DNA of 64,000 nt. It comes from Micrasema longulum. Lineage: Eukaryota; Arthropoda; Insecta; Trichoptera; Brachycentridae. The notes under the pieces were generated by a model. That model was not told where the DNA came from. It ran no database searches and was given only the letters and a program-made list of their open reading frames with translations. The position numbers and the translations under genes were made by a program. This document shows, piece by piece, positions 23,041-33,073 of this stretch. The stretch lies in assembly GCA_022494885.1 (NCBI GenBank), contig JAGVSM010000879.1, positions 47,227 to 111,226 on the forward strand, in the 5' to 3' direction. Position 1 is the first letter of the stretch, and the number at the start of each line of letters is the position of its first letter.

Positions 23041-23294
23041 CATTCCCTTTCCGCACCTAATGGTGCATAGGGCACTGAATTAGTTCACCAATCGCAGCGT
23101 ATCTTGATCAATTTTCTTACATGAAGATGATCAGTATTACACTTACGCAGGAGCCAGTCCAGGGATTATGAAAAATTCAAGTGCAAAAACACCTTATTAA
23201 ATAAATATTTAATATCAACCATGTCGGGAATCGAACCCAAAACCTCTTGCGTGGCAGGCAAACGCGCTGACCACTGCATCACAAGGCCGACACG
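23041..23294 (-). repeat. SINE family A, near full-length
   Basis: The minus strand starts with GGCCTTGTGATGCAGTGGTC. The tRNA-like arm has B box GGGTTCGATTCCC, followed by the ATAAGGTGTTTTTGCACTTG body, CTGATCATCTTCATGTAAG and the end CACCATTAGGTGCGGAAAGG. One of the best copies. Confidence 0.8.
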
Positions 23295-25162
23295 TTCACT
23301 TGTTTATTATTTATTAAAGCTTTTTTATATTCACCGGTTTAAAGATGCCCGTTAAACCGTAAAGGGGTTGTTAGTCAAATTCACAAGTTATTGCTGTCGG
23401 TAAAAAAATACTAATTTATTTAAACAATTACACTCCACTCAAATCTTTAATAAACTTTGTTTATGTGTGCGTGACATAACGTATTCGAATAAATTGTGTC
23501 TACTAACTCAAACGAAATACATATATGAAATTTTTAAAACTATTGTAGACAAGTAGGTTCTGAATTTGATCCTCTGGGAATTTTATCTATATTACCAGTT
23601 ATTTTAAACAAATATGGAGAATCTCGTTGAGTTGGGAATATGAAAGTCATCGCATTTACAGGGCTTATGATTTGTCATCTTTACAACACGATGATTTTTT
23701 AATCTTTTTTTATTATTTTCGTTTTTTTTCATTTCAACTGGAATTCCTTAATGTTTTATCCCTTTGTGCATTAGGCAATTTCGAGATCCAAATTGAATTA
23801 CATGTATACATACTTTTGTCAATTAGTAGTATTAACTAGGTATCTGCGCACGTTTAATGTAGGCTCGGTGTATTTACATTTTTAAAAAAACTTTCTTTTT
23901 CAAGACATTTGAAATTTCATCCATTTTGAAACGCCGCAGAAGTTCAGTGCACGCACTACGAACACTAACATGTTATTAGGTATGTAGATCAATCATGGAG
24001 AATTTTGAAATGTAATTAGAATAATCTTTGTGTCAATGCTGAAAATGAACGCGGCGTGTGAACCAAGTGCTGAGTACAATGCCATTTCACCCGAAGCGTG
24101 CCGGTGTACTCCAGTCCACAATCCGTTTGGGAGGGCACAGAGTAACGTGGGTTATTCAGATCCGTGATTAGAGAATACTTGCTTCGAATTTGGGGACGTT
24201 TTTGGCGAGTGTTTGCCAGTGATGGTATAATTAGCATTAGCATTCTGAATTCATAATAAATTTACAATAGCAACTGCTAAAACTACTTACTTATTTTGAT
24301 AAAGTGTTATTTTATTTATTTATTTATTATTTTTATGCAAAATATTATTATAATGTAGATAAAAACCTTTTCAGACACTGTAAAATGAAACATTAATTTG
24401 TCAGTGTGTAATAAATTTTATTCCTTTAATCTTACCCTAAGTTAGCATCCAAAAATTACACATGATCCGAATGGGGGGACCAAACGACCCCAGCGCCTAC
24501 TTGTATATGGCATCAGAAGAATAAAACGTTGGAAGTGTTTATGACCGTGCAATAATTTATTCATGTTTTCGCGTACACATATTTTACTCATTCGTGTATT
24601 TTTAAAATTTTTTTTTTAGTTTGCCGAATGCTTATGTACATAAAGTGACATTGACCAAATCGGTCTATGGGGGATTCGAATCCCCCCCCCCCCTTCGCTC
24701 TGTCTTTGTTAATTATGTTTATCATATCAAAATTTTCAATAGGTCAACTGTATTACGAAAATCCCCCTCCTCCACTCCTCTACTATATTTCCCCATCTCT
24801 TAACCTTGTTATGTGCTCTTTTTTCTCTTGTCTTAAATAATATATATTATTTTTTCGCTTTACTGTGAAACATGTTCTCTTATTAAATTTGTAAAAACAT
24901 TTTACTGGATGTATGTACTGTTTTTTATATTTTATATTCTTAAATAACATCTGTTGTTTTTCCTAAATAAATAATATATAAATATGGACCGTCTCATTTA
25001 TTCAGGGACTTCACTTTTCATGATTTTGATGCCTTAGTTTTGTTAAATTTAATCTTAGTGAAATTGAATCAAGGCAATTTAAACATAGCAAATTGTTCTA
25101 TATATCTATGCTTGGTATAATTTTAAATAAAATAATATATACAAATAAATAACATAACAATT
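23295..25162. other. Mostly unrecognised spacer; F scrap at 23.62-23.69 kb and a C-tract at 24.68 kb
   Basis: GGGAATATGAAAGTCATCGC plus TTTACAGGGCTTATGATTTG near 23630-23680 is an F fragment. At about 24684-24697 there is an uninterrupted C run next to ATTCGAATCC. No gene seen. Confidence 0.4.
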
Positions 25163-25318
25163 GGCGGCCTCCGTGGTGTAATGGTTAAAACACTTGACTC
25201 GCACACGGAAGGTTCTGGGTCCAGGTAATAACGCAAAAATTAAATGTGATTTTTCTCAAGTCTGGGTATACTGTAATTCCCTACTGTAATTGGTCCTCAA
25301 TGCCTGTTGTAGTGCAAA
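25163..25318 (+). repeat. SINE family C copy
   Basis: GGCGGCCTCCGTGGTGTAAT and CACTTGACTCGCACACGGAA, a damaged B box (GGTTCTGGGTCCAGG), then the body TGATTTTTCTCAAGTCTGGG. Confidence 0.75.
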
Positions 25319-25399
25319 TATATATCTTAATAATATTCAAATTATGACACGAAAAAAAACTGGAATTGGGAAAGTAACAGATAAAATCAGAAAAAAATA

Positions 25400-26470
25400 T
25401 CTTTAAAATTTGACTTAACATTTTTTCCGTAATTTCAAAATACAGCTCACCAACTCGATAGGGACTAAAAAGCCGTATTGAAGAATGCGGATGTTACAAC
25501 TTATGTAAACAATGTCGTATAATAGTAATAGCATTCCACACACGAAGGATAATACATTTCGCGTGCTAATGAAATGGAAAATAGCAATAATTTCCATCGC
25601 TCTTGGCTGTTTGCTCTCTCTTCCTGCACTCTCTTGTATGGAGGGCCGAGAGCTTCCGAGTCCAGTCTCCGCGGCAGTCCACAGCTCTGAGTAATGACAA
25701 CACGCAGTAGTGTAGAAGTGTTGGTCGTGCAACGTGCCGCATGCGCACGCCGGTAGTCGGCGATAATTTTGGCTGTTCGAGTGATCTGCGCGAAAGAGCA
25801 TCGCGATCGTCATGGAAACTGTGTGCGCTGTCGTCGGCTTTTCGCGTAAGCTTCCGCAAACTTTTCCAGATATAATCAATTTATTTATAAATTTGCATCG
25901 ATTTACGCTTATCTCGCGTTTCTCCCATATTATCTCGCTTTAAACAGTATCGTTTTTGTTTTGTTACACTTTTGTTTTTATTTTTCGCGGTTAGTTGAAT
26001 TAAGTAAATCAATAAAGCTCTTTACGAATTGATTATTGAACGCTATCAAAAATGCATCTTAACAATTGGCTCGTTTCCACTTCCTGCAATATTAACTTTT
26101 TATTACATTCTCCTAATTTTTATCCTAGTTATTAATTTGCAGCAAAAACCTTCATCTCCTTCTTCATTCTACACGTTGCGGTCTTCTGCAGCTTTTTTTT
26201 CATTTTCGTTTTCTTAAGCACGGTAAAAATTAGAGCAATGTATTTACAGCAAAGTTTCTTGAAAATGTATGAAAACAATAGTAAAAAATATTTTCATTAA
26301 AACAAACTACTTTGTACGACGCCGACGTCACTAGTTCATATGAATCAACCAATGATAAGAGAGTTGTGTTAGTCTACGGAACAATCGGCGGAACTGACCG
26401 AAAAGAAGCGGAAGAGAAATTGAGACGTCACACGCGGAGTAATTTCAGAAATACAAAACTTTAAAAAAAT
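25400..26470. other. Locally GC/CpG-richer block, possible regulatory region
   Basis: 25.57-25.88 kb and 26.32-26.45 kb stand out from the AT background by CpG content. The second block holds two GACGTCAC half-palindromes (near 26326 and 26424), like CRE/ATF sites, about 100 bp apart. No convincing exon was found; the overlapping ORFs on both strands reflect composition. Confidence 0.3.
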
Positions 26471-26759
26471 CATAGCGCTGATAAAAAAAATGCATTTATA
26501 AAACACATTTATTCATTACAAATTATAAATACCTACATTAACATGCCAATGACTAATGCATACAATTATTCAATTTGTGAGTTATCCCACTATAAACTAT
26601 GTTAAATATGAGTTTCCTGTTTCAATTATTAGATTGTATTGTTGGTTTTAGTATGAAATTATTTTGTGTCCTAGTAAAATTCTTATATTGTTTCCCACTG
26701 CAATATGATGTGTTTAAATTATGCAACAAATTATTTAAACAGATAACATTTTAAAGAAC

Positions 26760-27035
26760 GAAATTTGTACACCTAGGCATTTACAGGGCTTATCGCCTGT
26801 CATTGGCCGGTTTAAGTGGCCACTTCACACACTGTATTAACATTCAGCATTCAGCCTATGTTTGATTATCTATAATTCATCCATTGTTAAGTAAAAGAGA
26901 TAAAACTTTTATTAATGTGGGTGAGATTCATCTTATCGAATCATTTCATCCACTAGGAAAGGCGCAACGCCTTAACGTATTTAAAATTTTTAAATATTCT
27001 TCTTGGACCTGTTGATTTAATCGACAATATTTTTT
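26760..27035 (+). repeat. Repeat F copy
   Basis: CCTAGGCATTTACAGGGCTT, CCGGTTTAAGTGGCCACTTC, a decayed exon-like segment, then ATCATTTCATCCACTAGGAA and CTTCTTGGACCTGTTG. Confidence 0.7.
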
Positions 27036-27094
27036 ATTAGTCCAAATGTTTGCAGACAAAGGCTGTATTTTACCCCCAAGGATTTATTAAGATT

Positions 27095-27275
27095 ATCGTA
27101 TTGCAACAGAGATGGAAAACGTTTTAGAGATGGGAATAATGAAAGCCTCAGTATTTACAGGGCTTATGACCAGTCATTGACAGGTTTAGAGGTATGTCTT
27201 ACGCTTTCTTACCCTTGAGGTGATTTTCACAAAAATGGCGCTATATAAATTATCCAAACATTATTATTATTATTC
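27095..27275 (+). repeat. Repeat F fragment joined to a CR1/L2-like tail
   Basis: GCAACAGAGATGGAAAACGT ... CAGTCATTGACAGGTTTAGA is followed closely by CCCTTGAGGTGATTTTCACA, GGCGCTATATAAATTATCC and a (TTA)n tract. This and the 29.6 kb copy suggest that F members end with the GCGCTATATAA tail. Confidence 0.6.
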
Positions 27276-27299
27276 AGGTGCCAGTTCAGAAACTTGTTT

Positions 27300-27535
27300 C
27301 TTCAAGTATATTATTTAAAAAACCTGTAGCTGCAGGACATGTAATCTGGATTTGATTTATAAACGATAATTTATTAATTAATAATTCTTAGTAATTTTCT
27401 TACTGTACAGTGTAAATGGGGGCTAAATTTCTAAACATCCGTGCGCTCTGTAGCTGCAAGACGTGTTAGGATGTTTTTTGTACAGCGCCCTTGTGACGGA
27501 TTTTCACAGAAATGGCGCTATATAAATGATAATGT
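27300..27535 (+). repeat. Second TAGCTGCA-type LINE tail
   Basis: CTGTAGCTGCAGGACATGTA and CTGTAGCTGCAAGACGTGTT about 120 bp apart, AATGGGGGCTAAATTTCTAA, then the end GAAATGGCGCTATATAAATG. Parallels 15.5-16.0 kb. Confidence 0.55.
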
Positions 27536-27553
27536 ATTTTTATTTTTTATTAT

Positions 27554-27676
27554 TTGCACCGCAGCAGGCCCAATTACAGTGGTGAATTACAGCGCAGAAT
27601 ACCCAGGCTTGAAAAACTCACATTTAATTTTTGTGTGAGTCAAGCGCCTTAACCACTACACCACGGATGCCGCCGA
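27554..27676 (-). repeat. SINE family C copy
   Basis: Minus strand GGCGGCATCCGTGGTGTAGT and GGTTAAGGCGCTTGACTCAC, with the body ending CAATTACAGTGGTGAATTAC (reversed). The middle is deleted through the B box. Confidence 0.7.
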
Positions 27677-27679
27677 AAT

Positions 27680-28429
27680 AAATATAATTAGGGTGACCGG
27701 GTTAACAGTGAACCACCCTTTTTTCTGTATCACACTGTGTCTGCAGTAAAAATCTCAGTTACCTCAAATTTTTATTGAGATGCTGAGTGTTCACCGAAGT
27801 TGCTTTTTGCATTTTACTTACTTCAGTACTTTAGAGGATTATAATGTCATGTACTTTTTTTTTCAAAAAAGGCCTTTTGATTCACTGTGTACTGGTATGG
27901 TACACAGTGAAAACCAAGCCTATGGTGAACAGTGAACCATATCAGCCAATAACTTAACCATAGTATGTAATTCGCAGAAAATGATCAGCATTAATATTTT
28001 TTAATAATATAAAACATGTGAAAAACGTCATTTAATTTTATTCAATTAGACAAATAGTATAGTTTATAAAACATAAAAGAAATTGTATTCAAAATAAATA
28101 TATATATATATATGTTGAGTACTCGGGTATTGACTTTTACTTTAAAACAGGAAACATTTTAAATCGCACCTTTTTCTAAAACTAGTTTTAGAAATATAAA
28201 ATGCAGTATTGATAGTGATGTTTACACCTAATTAAAACAATGACGAAATAATAAACTACATAAAATCTTGATCGGGGTTATCAAAACACAAATTAACGGA
28301 TATTCAGTTTTATAATATGGAAACTTCACTGGTCCATTAGAGTTAAGTCTAATTGTGTAAAATATTAAACTTTGTAACTGTACTGTATGTTTCCTAAAAT
28401 AAAAGAAAATAAATAAAAAAAATAAAGTT
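27680..28429. other. No gene; short TA microsatellite
   Basis: AT-rich. 28099-28113 is a (TA)n run. 27.70-27.95 kb has several CAGTGAACCA-type words in both orientations whose meaning is unclear. Confidence 0.4.
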
Positions 28430-28870
28430 TTAAGCAAATTTATAATATGATTGCAGTCTTAAGGTGCTACCAGATACAGTTAGTTTCGGCAGAACACATT
28501 TAATATCTTGTTCTTTTATATAAAATACATCCGGCACATCAGGCAAACAAAATAATTCTTGACTTCCAGCTTTTAGTCGCATAACACTAATAAAATATTC
28601 TAAAGACTCGTTTCTAAATTCTAGCAGCCCACACACTGTATAACATTCACCATTCTGCCTATGTTTGAACATCCACATTTCCTCAACTCTTCCATCTGTT
28701 GACTTTTGTAAAGTAAAACAGCTGAAACCTTTTTCATATTTCGGTACAATTCCATTGTACCAAAATAGTATGGCTAACTGGAGTGTCACCGTTGGACTTA
28801 TAGGGAGGGTATATAGAAACATTATGGCTTTCTTTAGAAGGTTTGTCGTTGTGCCGAGCAGTTAAATTTG
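28430..28870 (-). CDS. Unrecognised protein-like ORF sharing a segment with repeat F
   Basis: A 130-codon minus-strand frame (28822 to TAA at 28432-28430) reads like protein rather than noise: NGECYTVCGLLEFRNESLEY, FISVMRLKAGSQELFCLPDV and DVFYIKEQDIKCVLPKLTV. Positions 28631-28733 (GFSCFTLQKSTDGRVEEMWM, FKHRQNG...) match the reverse strand of repeat F. Upstream, the neighbouring frame (KPSKESHNVSIYPPYKSNGD ... SHTILVQWN) also reads well and would join by one frameshift, so the ORF may be a damaged copy of a longer gene. No family recognised. It could be a terminal exon, a retrocopy, or a chimaera with F. Confidence 0.4.
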
Positions 28871-29099
28871 CATTTTACTTCACTTCCGCTCCTTAAATTG
28901 CCGTTCGTCCTTAGTACAATTGGACACTTAGCACATTATTTCGAATTGTTTCTAGTAATTATTGATTTGTCCTAGTGACGTGTAGATACAAATGCGGGTT
29001 AACCGTTATAATATACATATGTACAAATAATCCATCTCTTTACTGTACTACATACCTTATCTTACACGTATTGTATACATTTTGTGCATTATTTGTACT

Positions 29100-29235
29100 G
29101 TGTCCGGACGCACGAAGAATACAGCGCAGTGTTTTCGACTCGATGGCTGCTCCCAGGTTAAAATCCTGAATAAGGAAATCGAGCTGAGATAAGTCCGCAT
29201 CACGCATATTCGCTTACCATTCTCGAGGTCCTGAA
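29100..29235 (+). repeat. SINE family A leader and partial module
   Basis: TGTGTCCGGACGCACGAAGA ... GGCTGCTCCCAGGTTAAAAT and GGAAATCGAGCTGAGATAAG, followed by a decayed tRNA-like part (CATATTCGCTTACCATTCTC). Confidence 0.6.
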
Positions 29236-29269
29236 TTTAAACTTTGCAAATTACGACTTTGAAGGTTTT

Positions 29270-29675
29270 TTGAACTTAAGTATTTTCTTTAAATTTATTT
29301 CAACAAAGAGGGAAAACATTTTTGAGAAGGGAATATGGAAGTCTAGGCATTTACAGGGCTTATGACCTGTCGTTGGCTGGTTTAAGTGGCCACTTTACAC
29401 ACTGTGTAACATTCACCATTCTGTCCAAGTTTGAAATCCACATTTTCTCAACTCTTCCATCTGTTGACTTTTGTGAAGTAAAAGAGCTGAAACCTTTATC
29501 ACGTGGGTGAGATTCATCCGGCTGAACCAAATCACCTACTAGGCAACGCCTGAAAACAATTTTACAATTTTTATACTTCTTCTTTTACCAGGTAGTTAAT
29601 TCATCAATGTTTGAGTATAGCCCTTGAGGTATTTTATTACGAAAATGGCGCTATATAAGTTATCCACAATAAATA
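29270..29675 (+). repeat. Repeat F, fullest non-palindromic copy
   Basis: In order: TTTATTTCAACAAAGAGGG, AATATGGAAGTCTAGGCATT, TTATGACCTGTCGTTGGCTG, the exon-like segment (about 29399-29500), GGTGAGATTCATCCGGCTGA, CACCTACTAGGCAACGCCTG, TTCTTCTTTTACCAGGTAG and the CR1/L2-like end AATGGCGCTATATAAGTTAT with an AATAAATAAATA tail. Confidence 0.8.
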
Positions 29676-29679
29676 AATA

Positions 29680-30112
29680 AATCCAAATGCTTCCAGACTG
29701 GCTGGATTTCCTCAATAGGGAGTTTTTCATATTTAAATTTATTTCAACAGAGAGGAAAACATTTTTGAGAAGAGAATATGGAAGTCTAGTCATTTACAAG
29801 GCTTATGACCTGTTATTGGCTGGTTTAAATTGCCACTTTACACACTGTATAACAAAAGTCAACAGATGGAAAAATTGAGGAAATGTGGATGTTCATACTT
29901 AGGCAGAATGGTAAATGTTACACAGTGTGTAAAGTGGCCATTTAAACCAGCCAATGACAGGTCATAAGCCCTGTAAATGCCTAGACTTCCATATTCCCGT
30001 CTCAAAAATGTTTTCCCTCTCCATTGAGATAAATTTAAATATGAATATCTCCCTAGGGAGGAAATCCAGCCAGTCTGCAAGCATTTGGACATACTCAAAC
30101 ATTGTTAAAGTA
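29680..30112. repeat. Palindromic repeat F (foldback), intact
   Basis: The left arm starts CCAAATGCTTCCAGACTGGC (29683) and runs to TTTACACACTGTATAAC (29853). AAAAGTCAACAGATGGAAAA follows and the complement of the arm returns, ending GCCAGTCTGCAAGCATTTGG. The arms are roughly 170 bp with an asymmetric 75-bp centre. Single-stranded, it would form a very long hairpin. Confidence 0.85.
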
Positions 30113-30126
30113 TTTTAATTGTCCTG

Positions 30127-30248
30127 GACTGGCACCTGAAGCGTAAGAATGATCACCTTATCTTCATGTAACAGATGATCGAACTACGCTGCATTTGGTT
30201 TCCAATGCACTGTTCTATGCACCACCGGGTGCGGCAAGGGGATGGTTA
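30127..30248 (+). repeat. SINE family A 3' half
   Basis: CTGGCACCTGAAGCGTAAGA, ATGATCACCTTATCTTCATG, GCATTTGGTTTCCAATGCAC, CACCGGGTGCGGCAAGGGGA. The tRNA-like part is missing. Confidence 0.65.
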
Positions 30249-30325
30249 TGATATTTTAAAGTATAAAGCTTACGATTATGATATAAATATTATTTAAAAT
30301 ATGACATAATATTCACTTTATTATG

Positions 30326-30488
30326 AAGCGGTCTCCGTGGTGTTATTGTTAAGGTGCTACACACAGGAATTTCGTATTTAATTACCGGTGTGCTTACAAT
30401 AATTGACTGTGATTTTTCTCAAGCCCGGATATTCTGTGCCGCAATTCACCACAGTAATAAGGCCTTCCGGCGTGTTGGGGTGCGAAAA
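30326..30488 (+). repeat. SINE family C copy
   Basis: GCGGTCTCCGTGGTGTTATT, CACACAGGAATTTCG, a degraded B box, and the body GATTTTTCTCAAGCCCGGAT to GTGTTGGGGTGCG. Confidence 0.7.
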
Positions 30489-30639
30489 TCGAACAAATAA
30501 TATAAATCAATATGCAGTATTTAATACAGCGTTATTTTCCGTTACATCAATTGCAGTCTATCTCGATCGCTTGCTATATAAAGGCAAGATGGATAGTCTT
30601 TAATTTCGGGTGCCAGTCTAGTTGAAAAGATTATTCCAT

Positions 30640-30956
30640 GTCGACCTAGTCGGGAATTGAACCCGCTACCTCATGCATGGCAGCCGAACACGCTAAGCAC
30701 TAACGAGACAGACAGGCCTTTATTTTATTTTATTTATTTTTTTTTTATTTTTATTTTATTTTGTTTATTAAGAAAAAATATTATTATGTATGTTATTTTT
30801 GTTACACGAAGGTATGGTGATCAGTTTCAGACTATGAAATATTCTAGTGTAAAATCACCCTTTTAAATAATATTTCATATCAACCATGTCGAGAATCGAA
30901 CCCGAGACCTCTTGCATGGTAGGCAAATGCGCTGACCATTACGCCACGAGGCCGAA
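30640..30956 (-). repeat. Two SINE family A pieces in tandem
   Basis: 30640-30718 and 30797-30956 each carry a reversed tRNA-like module (GGGAATTGAACCCGCTACCT; GAGAATCGAACCCGAGACCT). The second includes the body to CACGAAGGTATGGTGATCAG. A T-rich low-complexity stretch separates them. Confidence 0.7.
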
Positions 30957-30991
30957 AATTGATATACTAATTCAGTATCCTATGCGCTGTA

Positions 30992-31440
30992 CAGTGTTTC
31001 TCAAAGTGAGCAATTACGCTCCCTTGTGAGCGCTGAAGGCCTTCAGGGGGGGCGGTATAAGGCCCAGCGAAAATTGGGGGGCGTTGAGCCTGTTTAGGGG
31101 GGCGGTGGCTGAAAAAAAAAAGGCTTTCAAAAGGTACAAATTGGTCCCGCCCGGTATGGCATTTTCTCATCTATAGACTTCTCATATAGGAAGAAGGGTG
31201 TTATTTCCGATATATTATGTCGAGGGGATGGATCGCCCATCGTGATTTTCGTCAGATCATTAAAGTACATGTTATGTACTTCTTGATAACATTCTTTCAG
31301 CATAAAGATGCCAAGGCTACCAGAGCACTGAGAGCTTCTTAGGGCAGTTTTTCAACTAGCAATTTTTTTGTATGTTGGCACCGCCAAGGAGACAAGTTCT
31401 CAGGTGCGGTGTGCGGTGGGCAAGCTGCCGATTGTGGCTG
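30992..31440 (+). mobile_element. One end of a hAT-like element, incomplete
   Basis: CAGTGTTTCTCAAAGTGAGC is a typical hAT terminus (CAGTG-TTCTCAA). The sequence inside is G-rich (GGGGGGCGG runs at 31046, 31076 and 31097). I found no matching inverted end within the next several hundred bases, so the right limit given is only the end of the unusual composition. Confidence 0.45.
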
Positions 31441-32479
31441 TAAAACTGAAAATATTTAGTATTTCACAGAGTAAATATTTATATTCTTCTATGATAGCTT
31501 CCAAAATTTTACTTATTTTATCTTTATAAGCTTATTAAAAATTTTCTTGTTATTTTTTCGTGTTTTTAATATTGGTTTTCATTTTTAAAGGCATAACTTT
31601 ATTCAATAAACTGTTATATTTTGTTAAGAAAAGGGGACTTGTACAGCATAATAAATAAATCGGTAAAATAAACTATTATAAAGTTAGTTGTATTACATGT
31701 TGCGGTATGCAAATCCAAATGCTCTAATGGTTTATCTTTAGTGCAGTATGAATATTTAGAAACAAAGTACACTCACAAACGAAGAATTTTAAAAGCGAGT
31801 TCTTGTTGTTCGAGTGTCATATTTCGATGGACATTCCATCACTCAACCCTTTACTTACAGCGCAGCATGTTACTTGGATTTAAAAAAAAATAAAAAATTT
31901 TAACATTTGAAGTTAAAAAAAACACAAACACACCGAACAGAGAATGTTTGATTCTCCGGGGATCACAATAATTTAACGTAATTTTTCTCTTGTGGTTTTA
32001 TGTCACCTACATCATCGATCCCCTTAATCTCATTGTTTTATATTTTTCAATGTAACGTCGCTTTAATTTGAATACAACGTAAGTCACTAAAATATTATTT
32101 TACAGGAATAATAATAATAATAAATAACACAAGAAAAACTTCGTAATTAAATAATTTTGTATGTAACTTCTTTTTTTTACCAAAATATTTTGTGTAAGTG
32201 TTTGGTCTAAACGAATGTAAACTATTGTAATATTATCCACCTACTGAGTTACGCTGTATTCCAAATAATACAAGTTTTCTTTGAGATACGCCTTATTCTA
32301 AAAATGTGTTTTACCTCTTTTATGTCAGTAATTTCTTCGTTCCGATGACATATATAGATACTATTTTGTACGGTGAATAATACTCAATCATAATTTCAAA
32401 TACTGATGACTTATGCTGTATTCAAATTAAGGCGACGATAAGTCCTTTACCTAAACCTTTTTGGCATGACATAATCTAA
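31441..32479. other. No feature recognised
   Basis: AT-rich spacer leading into the GC-rich island. Confidence 0.45.
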
Positions 32480-32826
32480 TGTATTTTTTCCTTTTCCGCC
32501 CTGCTCCACCCGCCCTGCCCCGCCCGCCCAGCACCGTCACCACTATCTGCTTCCGGTGGTGCGATATTCTCGCGGCCCCTCGGACAAACGTGCCACAACG
32601 TCTGCCACATAGCGGTAAGTACCATTGCACTATTACCCGAGGAGTGTCGCTAACACGTCGTCCCAGAGACGCGGCCCGCGAGCGTTGTTTACGTTTACCT
32701 GCGCGACGCTTATCTCGCCCAGGGGGGGTCCGCGGACCTCATCTGTCACAAGTGCGGCGATTAGTGCGGACGTCTGTAGTGCCTCGTCTGTCCTGTGTCG
32801 TGCCTGCGCCCCTCGCTCGCGTCGAC
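32480..32826 (+). promoter_or_regulatory. GC/CpG-rich promoter and 5' UTR region A
   Basis: The sharpest shift from AT background in the left two-thirds of the window: CCGCCC-type boxes at 32.50-32.53 kb, dense CpG, and a splice-donor-like GGTAAGTA at 32614-32621 that could end a non-coding first exon. It leads into the ATG exon at 32827. Confidence 0.5.
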
Positions 32827-32916
32827 ATGGCCCAGAGCGGAGTGGACACCGAGGTGCCCATACCGAGGAGTAGGGCTAGGCCGGTGCTCGCGCGGTACCG
32901 TCCGCCTGTCCCCAAG
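32827..32916 (+). CDS. Putative first coding exon A of an unidentified gene
   Basis: ATG in context GTCGACATGG opens 30 codons, MAQSGVDTEVPIPRSRARPV then LARYRPPVPK, followed by AAG|GTCTGT. The donor is weak (GTCTGT), but the frame stays GC-rich to that point and closes soon after (VCIPNSL, stop). A basic, proline-rich N-terminus without motifs. It ends in phase 0, as does exon B at 50.1 kb on the same strand, so the two may be alternative starts of one gene. Product not recognised. Confidence 0.4.
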
Positions 32917-33073
32917 GTCTGTATTCCGAATAGTCTTTAGCTCGGCCCGCTCGGACCCCAGTGCTCTTTTTCGTCCGTCTGCAAATTTCGTGCTAATGTT
33001 TTCCATCGACGATTTTAGTTTCGCGAATGCTCAATTACTAAACTCAGTTGTCTTTTCAACCTTAAAACTATGA

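Noticed and set aside
32479..32940. 153-codon ORF across the CpG island, plus overlapping ORFs on both strands
   Set aside because: High GC lowers stop frequency in all frames. Only the ATG exon at 32827 has a plausible start and donor.
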